Assembly: GCA_039707655.1 (NCBI GenBank)
Contig: CM077664.1
Coordinates: 197,092,195-197,156,194, forward strand
Origin: Elymus sibiricus
Taxonomy: Eukaryota; Streptophyta; Magnoliopsida; Poales; Poaceae
Reading direction: 5' to 3'
DNA length: 64,000 nucleotides
A program made the translations under genes and the position numbers. The notes below the pieces were generated by a model. That model had not been told where the DNA came from, did no database searches, and saw nothing but the letters and a program-made list of their open reading frames with translations. Shown piece after piece: positions 34,025 to 46,000 of this stretch (positions are counted from its first letter, which is position 1; every line of letters starts with the position of its first letter).

Positions 34025-37000
34025 ATGGCGATCGAAGCCGCGCGCCTCTCCCCTTCCCTCGCCGCCGCCGCCTGCCTCGGCCTCCGCTCTCCTCCCACAC
34101 CCCCTTTACTCCGCCGCCTATGCCTCCTCCTCCCCCGCCGCTCCCTCCTCGCCAGCGCCAGCACCTCCTCCTCCCGCGCCTCCTCGGGCGGGGACGGCCG
34201 CGTCGTCGCCCTCTCCTCGTCGGAGCTCCGCAAGCGCCGTGGCTTGACATCCTCCACACCCGCGCCCGGAGAGGACGATAAGCTGCGCTCGCTTCGTCGC
34301 CTCTTCGCGCGCCCGGACATTGCAATCGACGCCTACATCATTCCCTCCCAGGATGCCCACCAGGTTCACCACCTCCGTCAATGCTGTAAATGAGTGATAT
34401 CATTTTCCTGATTCGGTTCGTTGATAGTGGAGAAATGATGCACCCGTGTGGCCGTGTTGATAAGACAATTATTGTAGTTGTTGTAACTCCGCGCCATTCA
34501 GGCACGGATGATCCTGAGTGAATAGTTTATTTCTATATGTGTGGTGCTAACCATGTGCCAGTCGTGGAGCTTACGGGATCTCTTTGTTCACGCGACTCTC
34601 GGTGATTAATAGTATAGTGAGTATTGACCTATCTGTTGAAAATTTGAAACATATACTAATCGAGCGTTTGATATCTCAGGCTCGTTGGGTTGTGTCCTGT
34701 GGACTGCTTTTGATATGACGGCCTTCAGGAAATAGGCATCAGCTAGAGCAATCGCTTTTATGCACGGGGCACATGCACATGCATATATACTTGATACACC
34801 CAGCGTATTAGTGAAATCAGTCATGTACTTGGCATGTGAAACTGGGAAGTGGCATTGAGCTATAGCTGTAGAACATCATGATCAGTGTAAATACACATAA
34901 GAGCACAATATCATATTATGCAATGCCTCCACCGTTTGTTGAACTGGTGAAGCTAATAGTGATGTATAGTGTTCAGAAATTCATCAGTTTATTCTTGTAT
35001 CAATGATGCTGCATGCTCCCTGACTCCTCCTTGCTTCGTTACTTTTCATTTTAGAGTGAGTTCATTGCAGAATGCTTCATGAGACGTGCCTACCTGACTG
35101 GGTTTACTGGTAGTGCTGGTACAGCCGTGGTCACAAAAAATGATGCTGCTTTTTGGACCGATGGCCGGTATTTTCTCCAGGTATTTCATTCCGCAAAATT
35201 TAATTCTTTAGCACATATGGTTTGGATGTGGCTAACACTTCATGCTTTGTTCTTCTGCTGAGCAGGCTGAAAAGGAATTGAGCCATGACTGGACACTAAT
35301 GCGGAGTGGAAATCATGGTGTTCCAACCACTATTGAGTGGTTGAATGATGTCTTACCATCTGGTTGTCGAGTTGGTATTGACCCGGTGAGCTTTTGTTTT
35401 GTTCTGTGCTCTCTCTTTCTCCATGGCCTGCTGACCATAACTGGCCTTACCGAAACTTGTGAAATGATTATTTTACCTGCATAAGAATCTACATAATCAA
35501 CAAATTCACTCTACAAAATGAATACCTTTTATGAGAATGCTTTTTGTCATGCCAATTGATAATATCATTTAGCAGTAATTTATTTTTATTGTAGAGGATT
35601 CTTTTCATGCTGTCTTTGGAGTTATAATTCTTACTTGTTAGATAAAACGAGAGACACATATTTTTATGTGGAAAACCCTTGCGGGAAAAAACTACGGACG
35701 CACAAAGACGTAATCTCACTATTATGGAGGAGTTGACAAACACGAGACGACATGCCGTCTTTAGGTGCGACTACTTGGGGTATATATAGATGGCAGTATA
35801 CAAGAGTATTGGAGGATAAGAAAATGCGTCGACGTCAACACAAAGCCCTACATTGCTCCTACTATGGTTAGCATGAGACGATGCTGTGTCCAACATGGTA
35901 GTAGAATTCAGATCACAATTTAACATTACCTGACCATTTCATTAAGAAGTGATTCAAGGATGCCACAAGTGAAGTCATGATTTGATTAGCTCAATATCAT
36001 ATCATGAATTTAATCTTATTTTCTTCATACCGCCTAGTTATGCAACTTTAATTTTGAGATGTGTGATACTAGTAAGATCCCATAAGCTAACATTTTGAGT
36101 CAGAAATACAGCAGTAGTCACATATCTACCAACCCTTTTACTTTTACTCTTTCTTACATTCTTACCTGTATTCTCTTGTCCTCTTTTACACGTACAAGAC
36201 GCTATGCTGAAATTTTGATTAAGGCTTAGGCGTGTTTCATGGCATATACATTTTATAATTACTCCCCATTGATTATTTGATATGTTGATGACTCTGCACT
36301 TTGTTTTTGTTTTTGTATTCTTAGCCTAATCCTCTATTCGTTGTTTGCTTGAAGGATGCAGTTCCTTTTCTCATCTGATGCTTCTGAGGAATTGAAGGCT
36401 GCTATTTCTGACAAGAATCATGAGTTAATTTTGATTAGAGATTTTAACCTGGTTGATGAGATATGGGGAGAATCAAGGCCAGCGCCTCCAAAAGAACCTA
36501 CCAGGGTGCATGCCATCAAGTATGCTGGTGTTGACGTGGCATCAAAGTTATCTTTTGTCAGATCACAGCTTGATGAAAATGGGTGTGACACTGTGGTTAT
36601 TTCAATGCTTGATGAGGTTGCATGGTTGTTAAACATGGTAAGATTTAGCTTTCACCATTACTTTGACAGGTATGCTGGTTATGAGCATCCTGCAGTTTAA
36701 GCAAACTTGTGTATGAATTACTTCCGAACCTGAAACTCCGCATGTTTACTTTCTCTCATATGTTATAATTTCGCTTCCAATCCCTTACATGATAGACACA
36801 TGTTATAGACAGCTACTTCAAATGCTTGATTCAAAAGCATCGCATGATTTTATACTGTTACTCATGCAATTTTTTGTTTTCCAATGTTATTATCGTATAC
36901 GTGCTTTGATAATTGGTAACTAATGCTTAGTACAGACCAATAGATTGTTCTACTTACCACTTCATGCTCCCTGTTTAGCATTATAATTATATTTTTTTAT

Positions 37001-40000
37001 TGTTTTGATAATCGTGGTTGCATGATAATCTGCAATATTCTGCATTTTTCAAAGACTTACTCCCTCTGTAAAGAAATATAAGATCGTTTAGATCATTAAA
37101 GTAGTGATCTAAATGATCTTATATTTCTTTACAGAGGGAGTACTATGCAATGAGTAATTCCTGATGTTTTAGCAGTACAAATCTGATGACAACTGAAAAG
37201 TACTAGGACATTTGCACTTTTTAACCCTGTTAAATATTGTTGCGTTTTGTTTAATACACTTTACACAAAACTGATGGTTCACACCACTATTGAATGCAGA
37301 GAGGAAATGATGTTCCACATTCACCTGTATTCTATAGCTACTTAATTGTGGAGATGAGCACTGCTACATTATTTGTAGATAGCAACAAAGTATCTGAAGA
37401 GGTATTGGAGCACCTCAAGAAAGCTGGAGTAAAGTTAAAATCATATGAAGCAATTTTATCTGATGTAGAAAGGTAAATTTTACCAAAGAATATTTTACAT
37501 AGCTTGCTGTCTGGCTTTGAATGTGCAGTTCTTTACTGTATCTTCGTATCAATGCAGTCTATGCAATTTTACCTAGATTTGTTTGTCATCTGTTTCAAAA
37601 TTTGGAAACAAATGTGATCTGATTATTCTAATCAGTTTGTATTCATCTGCATGGAAGTCAATCAAGGTTTTAATACAGCCTTAAGGCGAATGAAGCGTGG
37701 AACATTCAATATTTACTGCAAAGGCCTGTATTCTATGTTGGGACTGAGGTTTTCTATTTTCCTGCCAAATACTGAAAATATGAAATACCATGTTTGGACT
37801 ATGTGGATTACATACTTACGAGCTTCATAATTCCCACCCTGTGCCCTACCAGCTGCATAAATCTTCATACCCTATTCAGGAAAACAACAATTATCTTTTG
37901 AGAAGTAAGACCTATATGCACTTAATCTGGCACAGGACCACCTGAAGTCTCTGTTTTCATCAATTAATGCCTACATTGGCTTTTGACAGCCTGTTCGGAA
38001 TGGTTGATGAGTAGTTCACCAGCTTTTACCTTCTTTCTGATTTAGATCATGATGGCACCTTCTCGCTTTATGATTTGAGTTAGATGAGATTCACATGTAT
38101 TTGATTTGGCACTTGATCAAGTCAATTGTTAGTTTTGGCCAAACAGATACATATTTTTGAAGTTTCGATCATAACAGTTTGTAAGTTATAGCCTGTTAAA
38201 AAGCGGGGGTTCCGTTATGTCCATCACATTCAAATCACCTATGTAATCACATCCCTGCCTCAAAGGTGAGTCGAACTCATGAATACATTAATTTAGTAAG
38301 ATGCAAAAGTATAGTTAGAAACATGTTTATCTATGAATCTCTAATCATGTAAAGAAATCTGCAAGGAGAAAAACAACAATTATATTGTGGTGTTGTACAT
38401 GTCTTGTATGTACCTATTGGATTTGTGTTGTTTATTGGTTGAACTATTGAACATGTGTTTGAGAATCTGTATGTTGGAAAAGCAATTAGCCACTATTTGG
38501 TTATGATAGTGCAAGAAGTAAGAACTTCTTCTGTAATTTCATCTCACTTAGTTCTAGTCTGCTGAAGGGAAAACTAAAAATTACTAGTAGTGAAAGATCG
38601 AGGTTTATCTAGAGCAAAAGGCAAGTACCAACCAGTATAAAAACGAGCACAAAGCATGAAGTAGAAGGTAAAGAGTAGGGAAATGAAGACACCATATGTA
38701 GTTTCCGAAGTTCAAGTTGTTGGCAATATCTTCGTCTAGAGAGGCTGAGCTCGATGCTCTGAAACCACTGACGTTTTACCTTGTTTTCCTTGAGCTAAGT
38801 CCACGAGGAACTCAGCCGATCACTCATGGTGGATCTTGAGGTGATCCTTGGACCTGTGCAAACTTTGCTTGAGGTCAAATCTCCAAGAGTAACTAGTAAG
38901 ATATCTAGGCTCGAAGATGCTCAATCAAATCTCAACTATTCTCTCTCAATGGTTTTCCTCTCTTAAGGCGGGGCTCAAGAACATAGAGGAATGGGAACAC
39001 GAAGTATGAGAGTGTAATAACTGCACTGGGGGTTCACCTGAGCCCGTAGGGGTTCGGTTCCTTATATAGGCACGCTCAGAAAACTAGCCATTTTGCTTAA
39101 AGATTCACAACACGGCGGCACTGGGATCCTAACCGGACACTGCTGGATCTTCAGACAACGGATAGTTCTGTGACACTAGGCGCACAGCGGAAAGATGTGT
39201 CAACAGAGGCGCAACACGGTAACGTCGCCTTCGTAGCCAGACTCACCGACCGAAGAACCAGAATCACTACGCCTGAAATGACCTGCCTTCCAGAGCCTCA
39301 TCTTGACAACACTGATGGCCGAACCGGAAACACCGGTGTGAGGAACTCGACAGCGAAAGGTAAAGGGGCGCAGCAAAGGCACAACATAGGCTCATCCAGG
39401 CAACGCCGAGATCCTAACTGGCACCGCCGATCTTCGAACAGAGCGAACACTTAGGGCAACCCCAAACGGTTGGGTTCCTAAATCCCGATAGAAGCTAAGC
39501 GGTGTGACGCCGATTTCACAACCGGAGACACCGGACTTGATGAACTATGCCCTAAGTACACAGCGAAAACTGAAGACTCAAACGCGCTCAATAGAGGTCA
39601 TCCTCTGTGATGCCGATCTCCAAACCGGTGTAACCGAACATAGCTAATGCATCTCAAAGAGATTTCAAAGGATGTGCTTTGTGTTAGGAATGAGCAACTA
39701 ACATTCACAGGGGCCAAAGGCCAGTACATATACATGTGAGGTAGAACTGCAGGAAACCCCTTATACACTGGGGATATACAGAAAAGGGACTATACACATC
39801 TAACACCCCCCCTCAAACTCATGGTGGGTCAACAACACTGAGTTTGGAGAGAAAAAACCCATGCTGCGCTCGAGTCTGTGCCTTCGTGAAGAAGTCCGCG
39901 AGCTGTAACTCAGAGGGCACATAGTGAAGAGCGAGAACCTCATCCTGCACAGCAGCACGCACAAAGGATGCATCCACACCGATGTGCTTGGTGAGCTCAT

Positions 40001-43000
40001 GCTTCACCGGGTCACGCGCGATACTGATAGCGCCTGTACTGTCTGACAATAAGGGAGTCGATGTAGTAGCAGACACACCAAAGTCCTGAAGTAACCATCG
40101 TAACCAGATCACCTCAGCCGTCAACATAGCCATCGCCCGCAGCTCAGCCTCTGTACTCGAGCGAGAAACTGCAGTCTGTTTCTTTGTCTTTCAGGCAATG
40201 AGAGAGCCGCCAAGAAAGACACAGTAAGCAGACAGCGAGCGTCGATCAGAAGGATCACTAGCCCACGTAGCATCAGAGTAGGCCTGGAGCTGGAGAGAGC
40301 TGGAGCGGGGAAAGAAAAGGCGAAGAGAGATCGTGCCACGAAGATATCGTAGAACACGGAGGAGGTGACTATAATGGACAGAGGTGGGGGCTGAAACGAA
40401 CTGACTGAGAATGTGAACAGGATAGGATATGTCAGGACGAGTAACAGCAAGATAGACTAAGCTCCCAACGAGGTGGCGATAGCGAGTGGGATTAGGAAGA
40501 GGATCACCATCAGACACATGAAGCTGAACGTTGAGCTCCATAGGAGTCACAACAGTGCGCTCATCACCAAGAGCGGCTCGAGCAAGAAGATCCTGAATAT
40601 ATTTTTCCTGGGAGATGAAGAAGCCATCAGAGGTCGAGGAAACCTCAATCCCAAGAAAATAGCGAAGAGGACCAAGATCAGACATCAGAAACTGGTCGCG
40701 AAGACGGGCCTTAACAAAGGCAATGTAGTCAGAGTCGTCGCCAGTGATGATCATGTCATCAACATATAGAAGGAGAAGAGTCCGACCACGAGGAGATGTG
40801 TGAATAAACAAAGCGGGATCATGATCACTGGGCGAGAAGCCCGCGGCAGTCACGACGGAGGCGAACCGCTCGAACCAGGCACGAGGGGCCTGTTTAAGAC
40901 CATAGAGAGAGCGGCGAAGTCGGCAGACCATACCATCAGGAACAGAGTACCTTGGGGGTGGCTGCATATAAACCTCCTCACGCAACTCACCATTAAGAAA
41001 GGCGTTCTGAACGTCAAGCTGAGACACAGACCAATGACGAACAGAAGCTACAGCAAGGAGAGTGCGGACAGTGGTCATGTGGGCCACAGGAGCGAATGTC
41101 TCATCATAATCGCGTCCCTGTTCCTGCTGAAAACCACGAGCCACAAGACGAGCTTTGTAGCGCTCAAGAGAACCATCAGAGCGAGTCTTAATCTTATAGA
41201 CCCACTTGCATGTGATGGGACGAACACCAGAAGGAAGGGAAACCAGATCCCACGTGCCAGAACGCTCAAGGGCAGCAATCTCCTGGGCCATCGCAAGCTG
41301 CCATTCAGGCTGAGTCAGGGCAGCCCGATAGGAAGTCGGCTCAGCAACAACAGAGAGGCCGTATTGGGCAGGAGAATAGCGATCAAGAGGGGGTCGAGGT
41401 CGAGCACGGAGATTATGAACTGGTGGAGGCGTGGAAGGAGGAACATCGGAAGTGGAAGACGTGTCAGGAGAATCATCCTCAACACGAGGGCGGCGAGTGT
41501 AGTGGAGAGGAAAAGGAGAGAGAGGCCGACGGACCGGAGAGGATGGTGGAGAGGAGGATGGAGGGGATTGTGGTGTCGGTGGCATGTGAGGAAGAGTGAG
41601 ACGGGTCGGAGGAAGGGGAGAGACCTGAGGCACAGAGGAGGATGTATCAGGAAGGAGAAGGAAAGCAATATCGTCCACAGAGAAACTCGAGGAGGAAGGG
41701 CGGGGGTAGTAAGAGCGAGACTCATCAAAGGTCACATCACGCGAGATGCGCAAGCGACGACCAATAGGGTCCCAACAGCGATAGCCCTTGTGCTCATCAC
41801 TGTAGCCAAGGAAAACACACTCAACCGACTGAGCAGTCAGTTTGGTGCGTTCTCGCGGGGCAAGAAGGACATAGCACACACATCCAAACATACGAAGAGC
41901 TGAGTAGTCAGGAGATCGACCAGTGAGACACTCCATAGGAATACCACCCTGCAGAGCAGTCGATGGCTGAATGTTGATGAGATAGGTGGATGCAGAAACA
42001 ACCTCAGCCCAAAAGTGGGGTGGAAGAGAAGCGGCAATCATCAGCGCACGAGCCGTCTCAAGCAGATGACGATGCTTACGTTCGGCAACGCCATTCTGAG
42101 CATGAGCACCAGGACATGAGAACTGGGCAAGAGTACCCTGTTCCGCGAGAAAACCACGCAACAGCTGGGAGATATACTCTCCAGCGGAGTCAGCACGAAA
42201 AGTACGAATGGGCGTGGAAAACTGGGTGTGAACCATGGCAGCAAATCGTTTGTATATAGAGAGAACCTCGCTACGAGATTTCATGAAGTAGAGCCAAGTG
42301 TAGCGAGAGAAATCATCAATAAACAAAACATAGTAGCGATGACCACCTTTCGAATCAAAGGGAGCAGGACCCCAGACATCAGAATGAACTAAGTCAAAAG
42401 GATGCTGAGATACGGACTCACTGGTAGGATAAGGTAACTGGGTCTGTTTGCCAAGTCTGCAACCATTACAATGTAAGGAAACATCTCCAGATACAGACCC
42501 TAAGAGGCCCTGACGAACTAAAGAAGACAAGCGCGAGCCACAGATGTGACCAAGGCGATGATGCCACTGCTGGAAGGACGCAGACGAAGAGGCAGCAAGA
42601 GCATGAGAGCTGGCAGAAGTGGTGGCAGCGGAAGGAACACAAAGCCAGTCAACCTCCCAAAGGCCCTCTGACTCACGGCGCCGGGGGCCAGCACCAACTA
42701 ACGCCTTGGTGCGACGATCCTGAATGGAGCAAGAGTCGGTATCAAGAATGACACGACAACCAGCATCAGTAAGTTGGGCAGCGGAAAAAAGATTCATGGT
42801 AAGGCGAGGAACATGCGAAACACTAGGAACAGAAAAAGATGGAGTGGAAAGAATACCACGACTAGCAACAGGAAGAGGTGTGCCATCGGCGGTAAGAACA
42901 TTAACAGGCGAATCAAGAGGTCGGAGAGAAGACATCGCGGAAGAATCAGAAGACATATGAAAGGAGGCTCCAGAATCCAGAACCCACGTAGATGTACCTG

Positions 43001-46000
43001 ACTGTGTAGATGCTGACGGTGGTGGAGAAGTGGATGCAGTCACAGCAGCAGCGGAACCAGTCGACGTGGAGCCGGAGGAAGCAAGTAGACGCTTGAGGCG
43101 TACAATGTCCTGGTCAGTGAGTGACGGAGTCGAGGGAGACGCATGAGTCCCACTGGAAGAAGAGCGCCTCTGGTCTCGCTGTTTCTGGCGGCAATCAGAC
43201 TCTGGGTGACCTTGCCTGGAGCAGTAGCCACAGAAAGTGTCACGGCGCGACCGGCCCTTCTCAGCATAAGGAGGGCGACCCACCCCCCCTGAAGGTGTGG
43301 GCAGAAGCGGTGAGACGAGCAGACGACACAGGAGCTCGAGCAGCCAACACAGAGGGAACCGCAAGCAACCCAGCAGAACGGAGGCGGGTCTCCTCAGCAC
43401 GAAGCTCAGCAAGCACCTCCGAGATAGGAACACGACCACGAGCAAGCAAGTGAGCGCGTCGAGGCTCAAACTCGGAACGGAGGCGAGATAAGAACTCATG
43501 GACACGCTGAAACTCCAAGTCGGACCTCATAGTCTGGCAGCAACGGCAAGTTCCACAAACAACTGTCCGAAGAGAGTCAAGCTGGCGCCAGATGGCAGAA
43601 CTCTGTGTGTAGAACTCATCAACAGAAGAGTCACCCTGCTGAAGAGCGTGCTCCTGACGCACCACAGATAAGTAGAGCGCATCACCAGAGGGCTGATAGC
43701 GCTGACAGAGGTAAGACCACATCGCTGCAACAGTACCGAGGCTCATGAACTCCGAAGCAAACTGAGGGAGGACACTCGCAGTGAGAACAGCAGCAGCTCG
43801 AGCATCATCATTGCACCACTGAGTGTAAGCAGACAGACCATCCCGGTAGAGAGAAAGAGCATCGGAATAGGCTGATACCTGCTGATCATAAGCATCCACC
43901 GCAGCATCATCGAGAGCCTTGGCTGCATCCCGATCAGCCTGGGAAGCACCAGCAGCAAGAACAGGCGGCACCGGTGGGGTAGGAGCCACGGGAGCGACAG
44001 GGCAGGGCGGACAGGGGACCTCGCCAGAGAGAACGCCCCACAGGAGAAGGCCGCGCATGTGGATCCGCATGAAGCCCGCAAACTCAGCATAGTTGGTGCC
44101 ATCGAAGATCACCGAGCACCGAGGGACAGCAACGTAGCCCGAAGAGGACATGAGGAACTCTCTGTTTTTTTTTTTTTTTTTTTTTGGTCAACTGTAACAG
44201 TACCCGATCTGGATCGGGTGCTGGCGGGAGGCAGCCCGCACGCAGCAGCCGAGCGGGCGAGGCAGGGCAGCACCGGGGGCGGTGGCGGCGGGTCGAGGCG
44301 GGCAAGGCCACGCAGCAGCCGGGGGCGGCGGCGGCCGGTCGAGGGCGGCGGCGCGGCCGGTCGAGGGCAACGGCGGCGGCCGGTCAAGGCGGGCGGCGTC
44401 GGCCGGTCGGGGCGGGCCGCGGCGGCTACTGCCGGACGAGGAGGGGGCAGCAGCAGCCGGATGGGCAGGCGCGGCGGCCGGCCGAGGGCGAGCAGCGGCG
44501 GCCCGGCGGAGCAGGCGGCGACGGCGGCGGCTGACGAACGATGAGGAGGCGGGGGCGAGGCAGCAGCAGCCGGAGGGGCAGGTGCGGCGGCCGGGCGAGG
44601 GCGAGCAGCGGCAGCGGCGGCCGGGGGAAGCAGGCGGCGGTGGCGGCGGCTGCCGGACGAGGAGGAGGCGGCCGGCCGGACGGCGACGAGAGGTGCACGG
44701 AGCTGCGAGCGTGCGGGAGCGGGAGAGAAACCTAAGCATCTGATACCATGTTAAGGAATGAGCAACTAACATTCACAGGGGCCAAAGGCCAGTACATATA
44801 CATGTGAGGTAGAACTGCAGGAAACCCCTTATACACTGGGGATATACAGAAAAGGGACTATACACATCTAACACTTTGTATCTGGTTGGGTTCTAACTGA
44901 GCATCAGCAAGCTTCATCCATTAACCACAATATCCAACCCCTCTTAATAGTACGGTTTGCCGTAAACTCAAAGTGACTCACTGAGGCACTAAAAGCTATA
45001 AAATCTCCACTAAGTCTTCAAGAGGCAAACCATGTCTTCAGTGTCCAACATTTTTGGGGGTCAGACATCCATAGGTTAAACCAACATCCTTTGGGACTAT
45101 GCACCTGTGTACATTCACTAAACACATTAATCCGTTAATCGTTTGTCATTAATCATCAAAATTCACTAGGGGGCACTAGATGCACTATCAAGTGGATAAT
45201 TGTAAATGGTTAACTACTAATTGTTTTATTTCACTGCAGTTACCTCTTTCCTGTTCCGTTGTATTGTCTGAACTGGGGAGTGGTTTTTCTCCTGTAGGTT
45301 GGCAGAAAAGGGTGCAAAACTGTGGTTGGATTCTTCAAGTGGGAATGCTGCCATAGTCAGTGTATTTAGATCTGGTTGTGACAGATACATGAAAGAAAGA
45401 GGGAAGACAGGGAGGCAAATTGGCAAAGAGGCAGCTTCGGATGATCCGACCATCAAAAAGCGCGGTGTTCGGAGTATGGAGTTAAACGGTCTGTACAAAG
45501 CCTCACCAGTCACCCTTGCCAAATCAGTTAAAAATGAGGCAGAAATTAGAGGAATGAAGAACTCGCATCTAAGGTATTGTTTCAGCATACTTACGAATTT
45601 AGGGTTTTCCTGTGTTGAAAACTATTCTAAGAAAATATAAAATGTCAATTTCGTAGAACTGATGGTAGTGAAACATATGCTGATGTATTCTACTGTAGCA
45701 AATGTACAGAAAAGGTTTCACGGATATGGTGGCTTCTTAATAAACGTGTCTTTTGATGTTTCTGACCTATCACAATAATTGCTTTGATAGCTTTTATATT
45801 TGTACTGATGTAGAGTCAGTAGTGTGACCAATACTCACTTCATTTGTTTTTTCTCCTAGTGTGAACATAAAAAAAGAGAAACTTTACTTACAATATTCAG
45901 TGCACACCGTCTTTATACTGTATCAGCATTTCTGTTAATCCTGAGCCATCTGACCCAAGCATTGCCTGCACTGGTGCATAATACACTTGCAGAGATGCTG

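Larger units (their letters stand above)
39682..44873 (-). mobile_element. Complete Copia element with very short LTRs (5192 bp), antisense in intron 5
   Basis: LTRs of 124 bp (39682-39805) and 125 bp (44749-44873) are identical except for one 1-bp indel. A perfect 5-bp target duplication, CTTTG, is at 39677-39681 and 44874-44878. The PBS (TGGTATCAGA, minus strand, 44739-44748) abuts the 5' LTR and a G-run polypurine tract abuts the 3' LTR. Coding is on the minus strand with two lesions: a 1-bp frameshift in a G7 run between gag and pol and a nonsense codon in RNase H. The element is therefore recent but not autonomous. Confidence 0.95.
38591..45190 (-). mobile_element. Solo LTR of a Sirevirus-like Copia element in intron 5, split by a younger Copia element
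   Basis: Minus-strand LTR from TGATAGTGCATC (at 45190) to ...CGATCTTTCA (at 38591); about 1.4 kb once the insert (39682-44878) is taken out. Flanking AGTAG and AGTGG look like a 5-bp target duplication with one mismatch, and no internal region remains, so it is a solo LTR. It carries worn palindromes (AACCGGAAACACCGGTGT, AACCGGAGACACCGG) at 39120-39650 and a TATA box (TATATAAGG on the minus strand, about 39058-39068). Its 3' part (CCCCTCTTAATAGTACGG...) is related to the LTR of the intact element at 28870-30541. Confidence 0.75.

Noticed and set aside
40800..41903. A 367-residue plus-strand ORF
   Set aside because: It is the exact antisense of the Copia integrase-RT region, basic and without domains; a shadow frame.
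43270..43300. Programmed frameshift between gag and pol at the G7 run
   Set aside because: The overlap of the two frames is explained more simply by a 1-bp homopolymer insertion, and related elements of this type normally have one frame; I cannot exclude the programmed option.
44059..44772. Several long ORFs in the GC-rich stretch (up to 194 residues)
   Set aside because: Frames in both strands are open only because of CGG/GCC repeats; the region is the leader of the Copia element.
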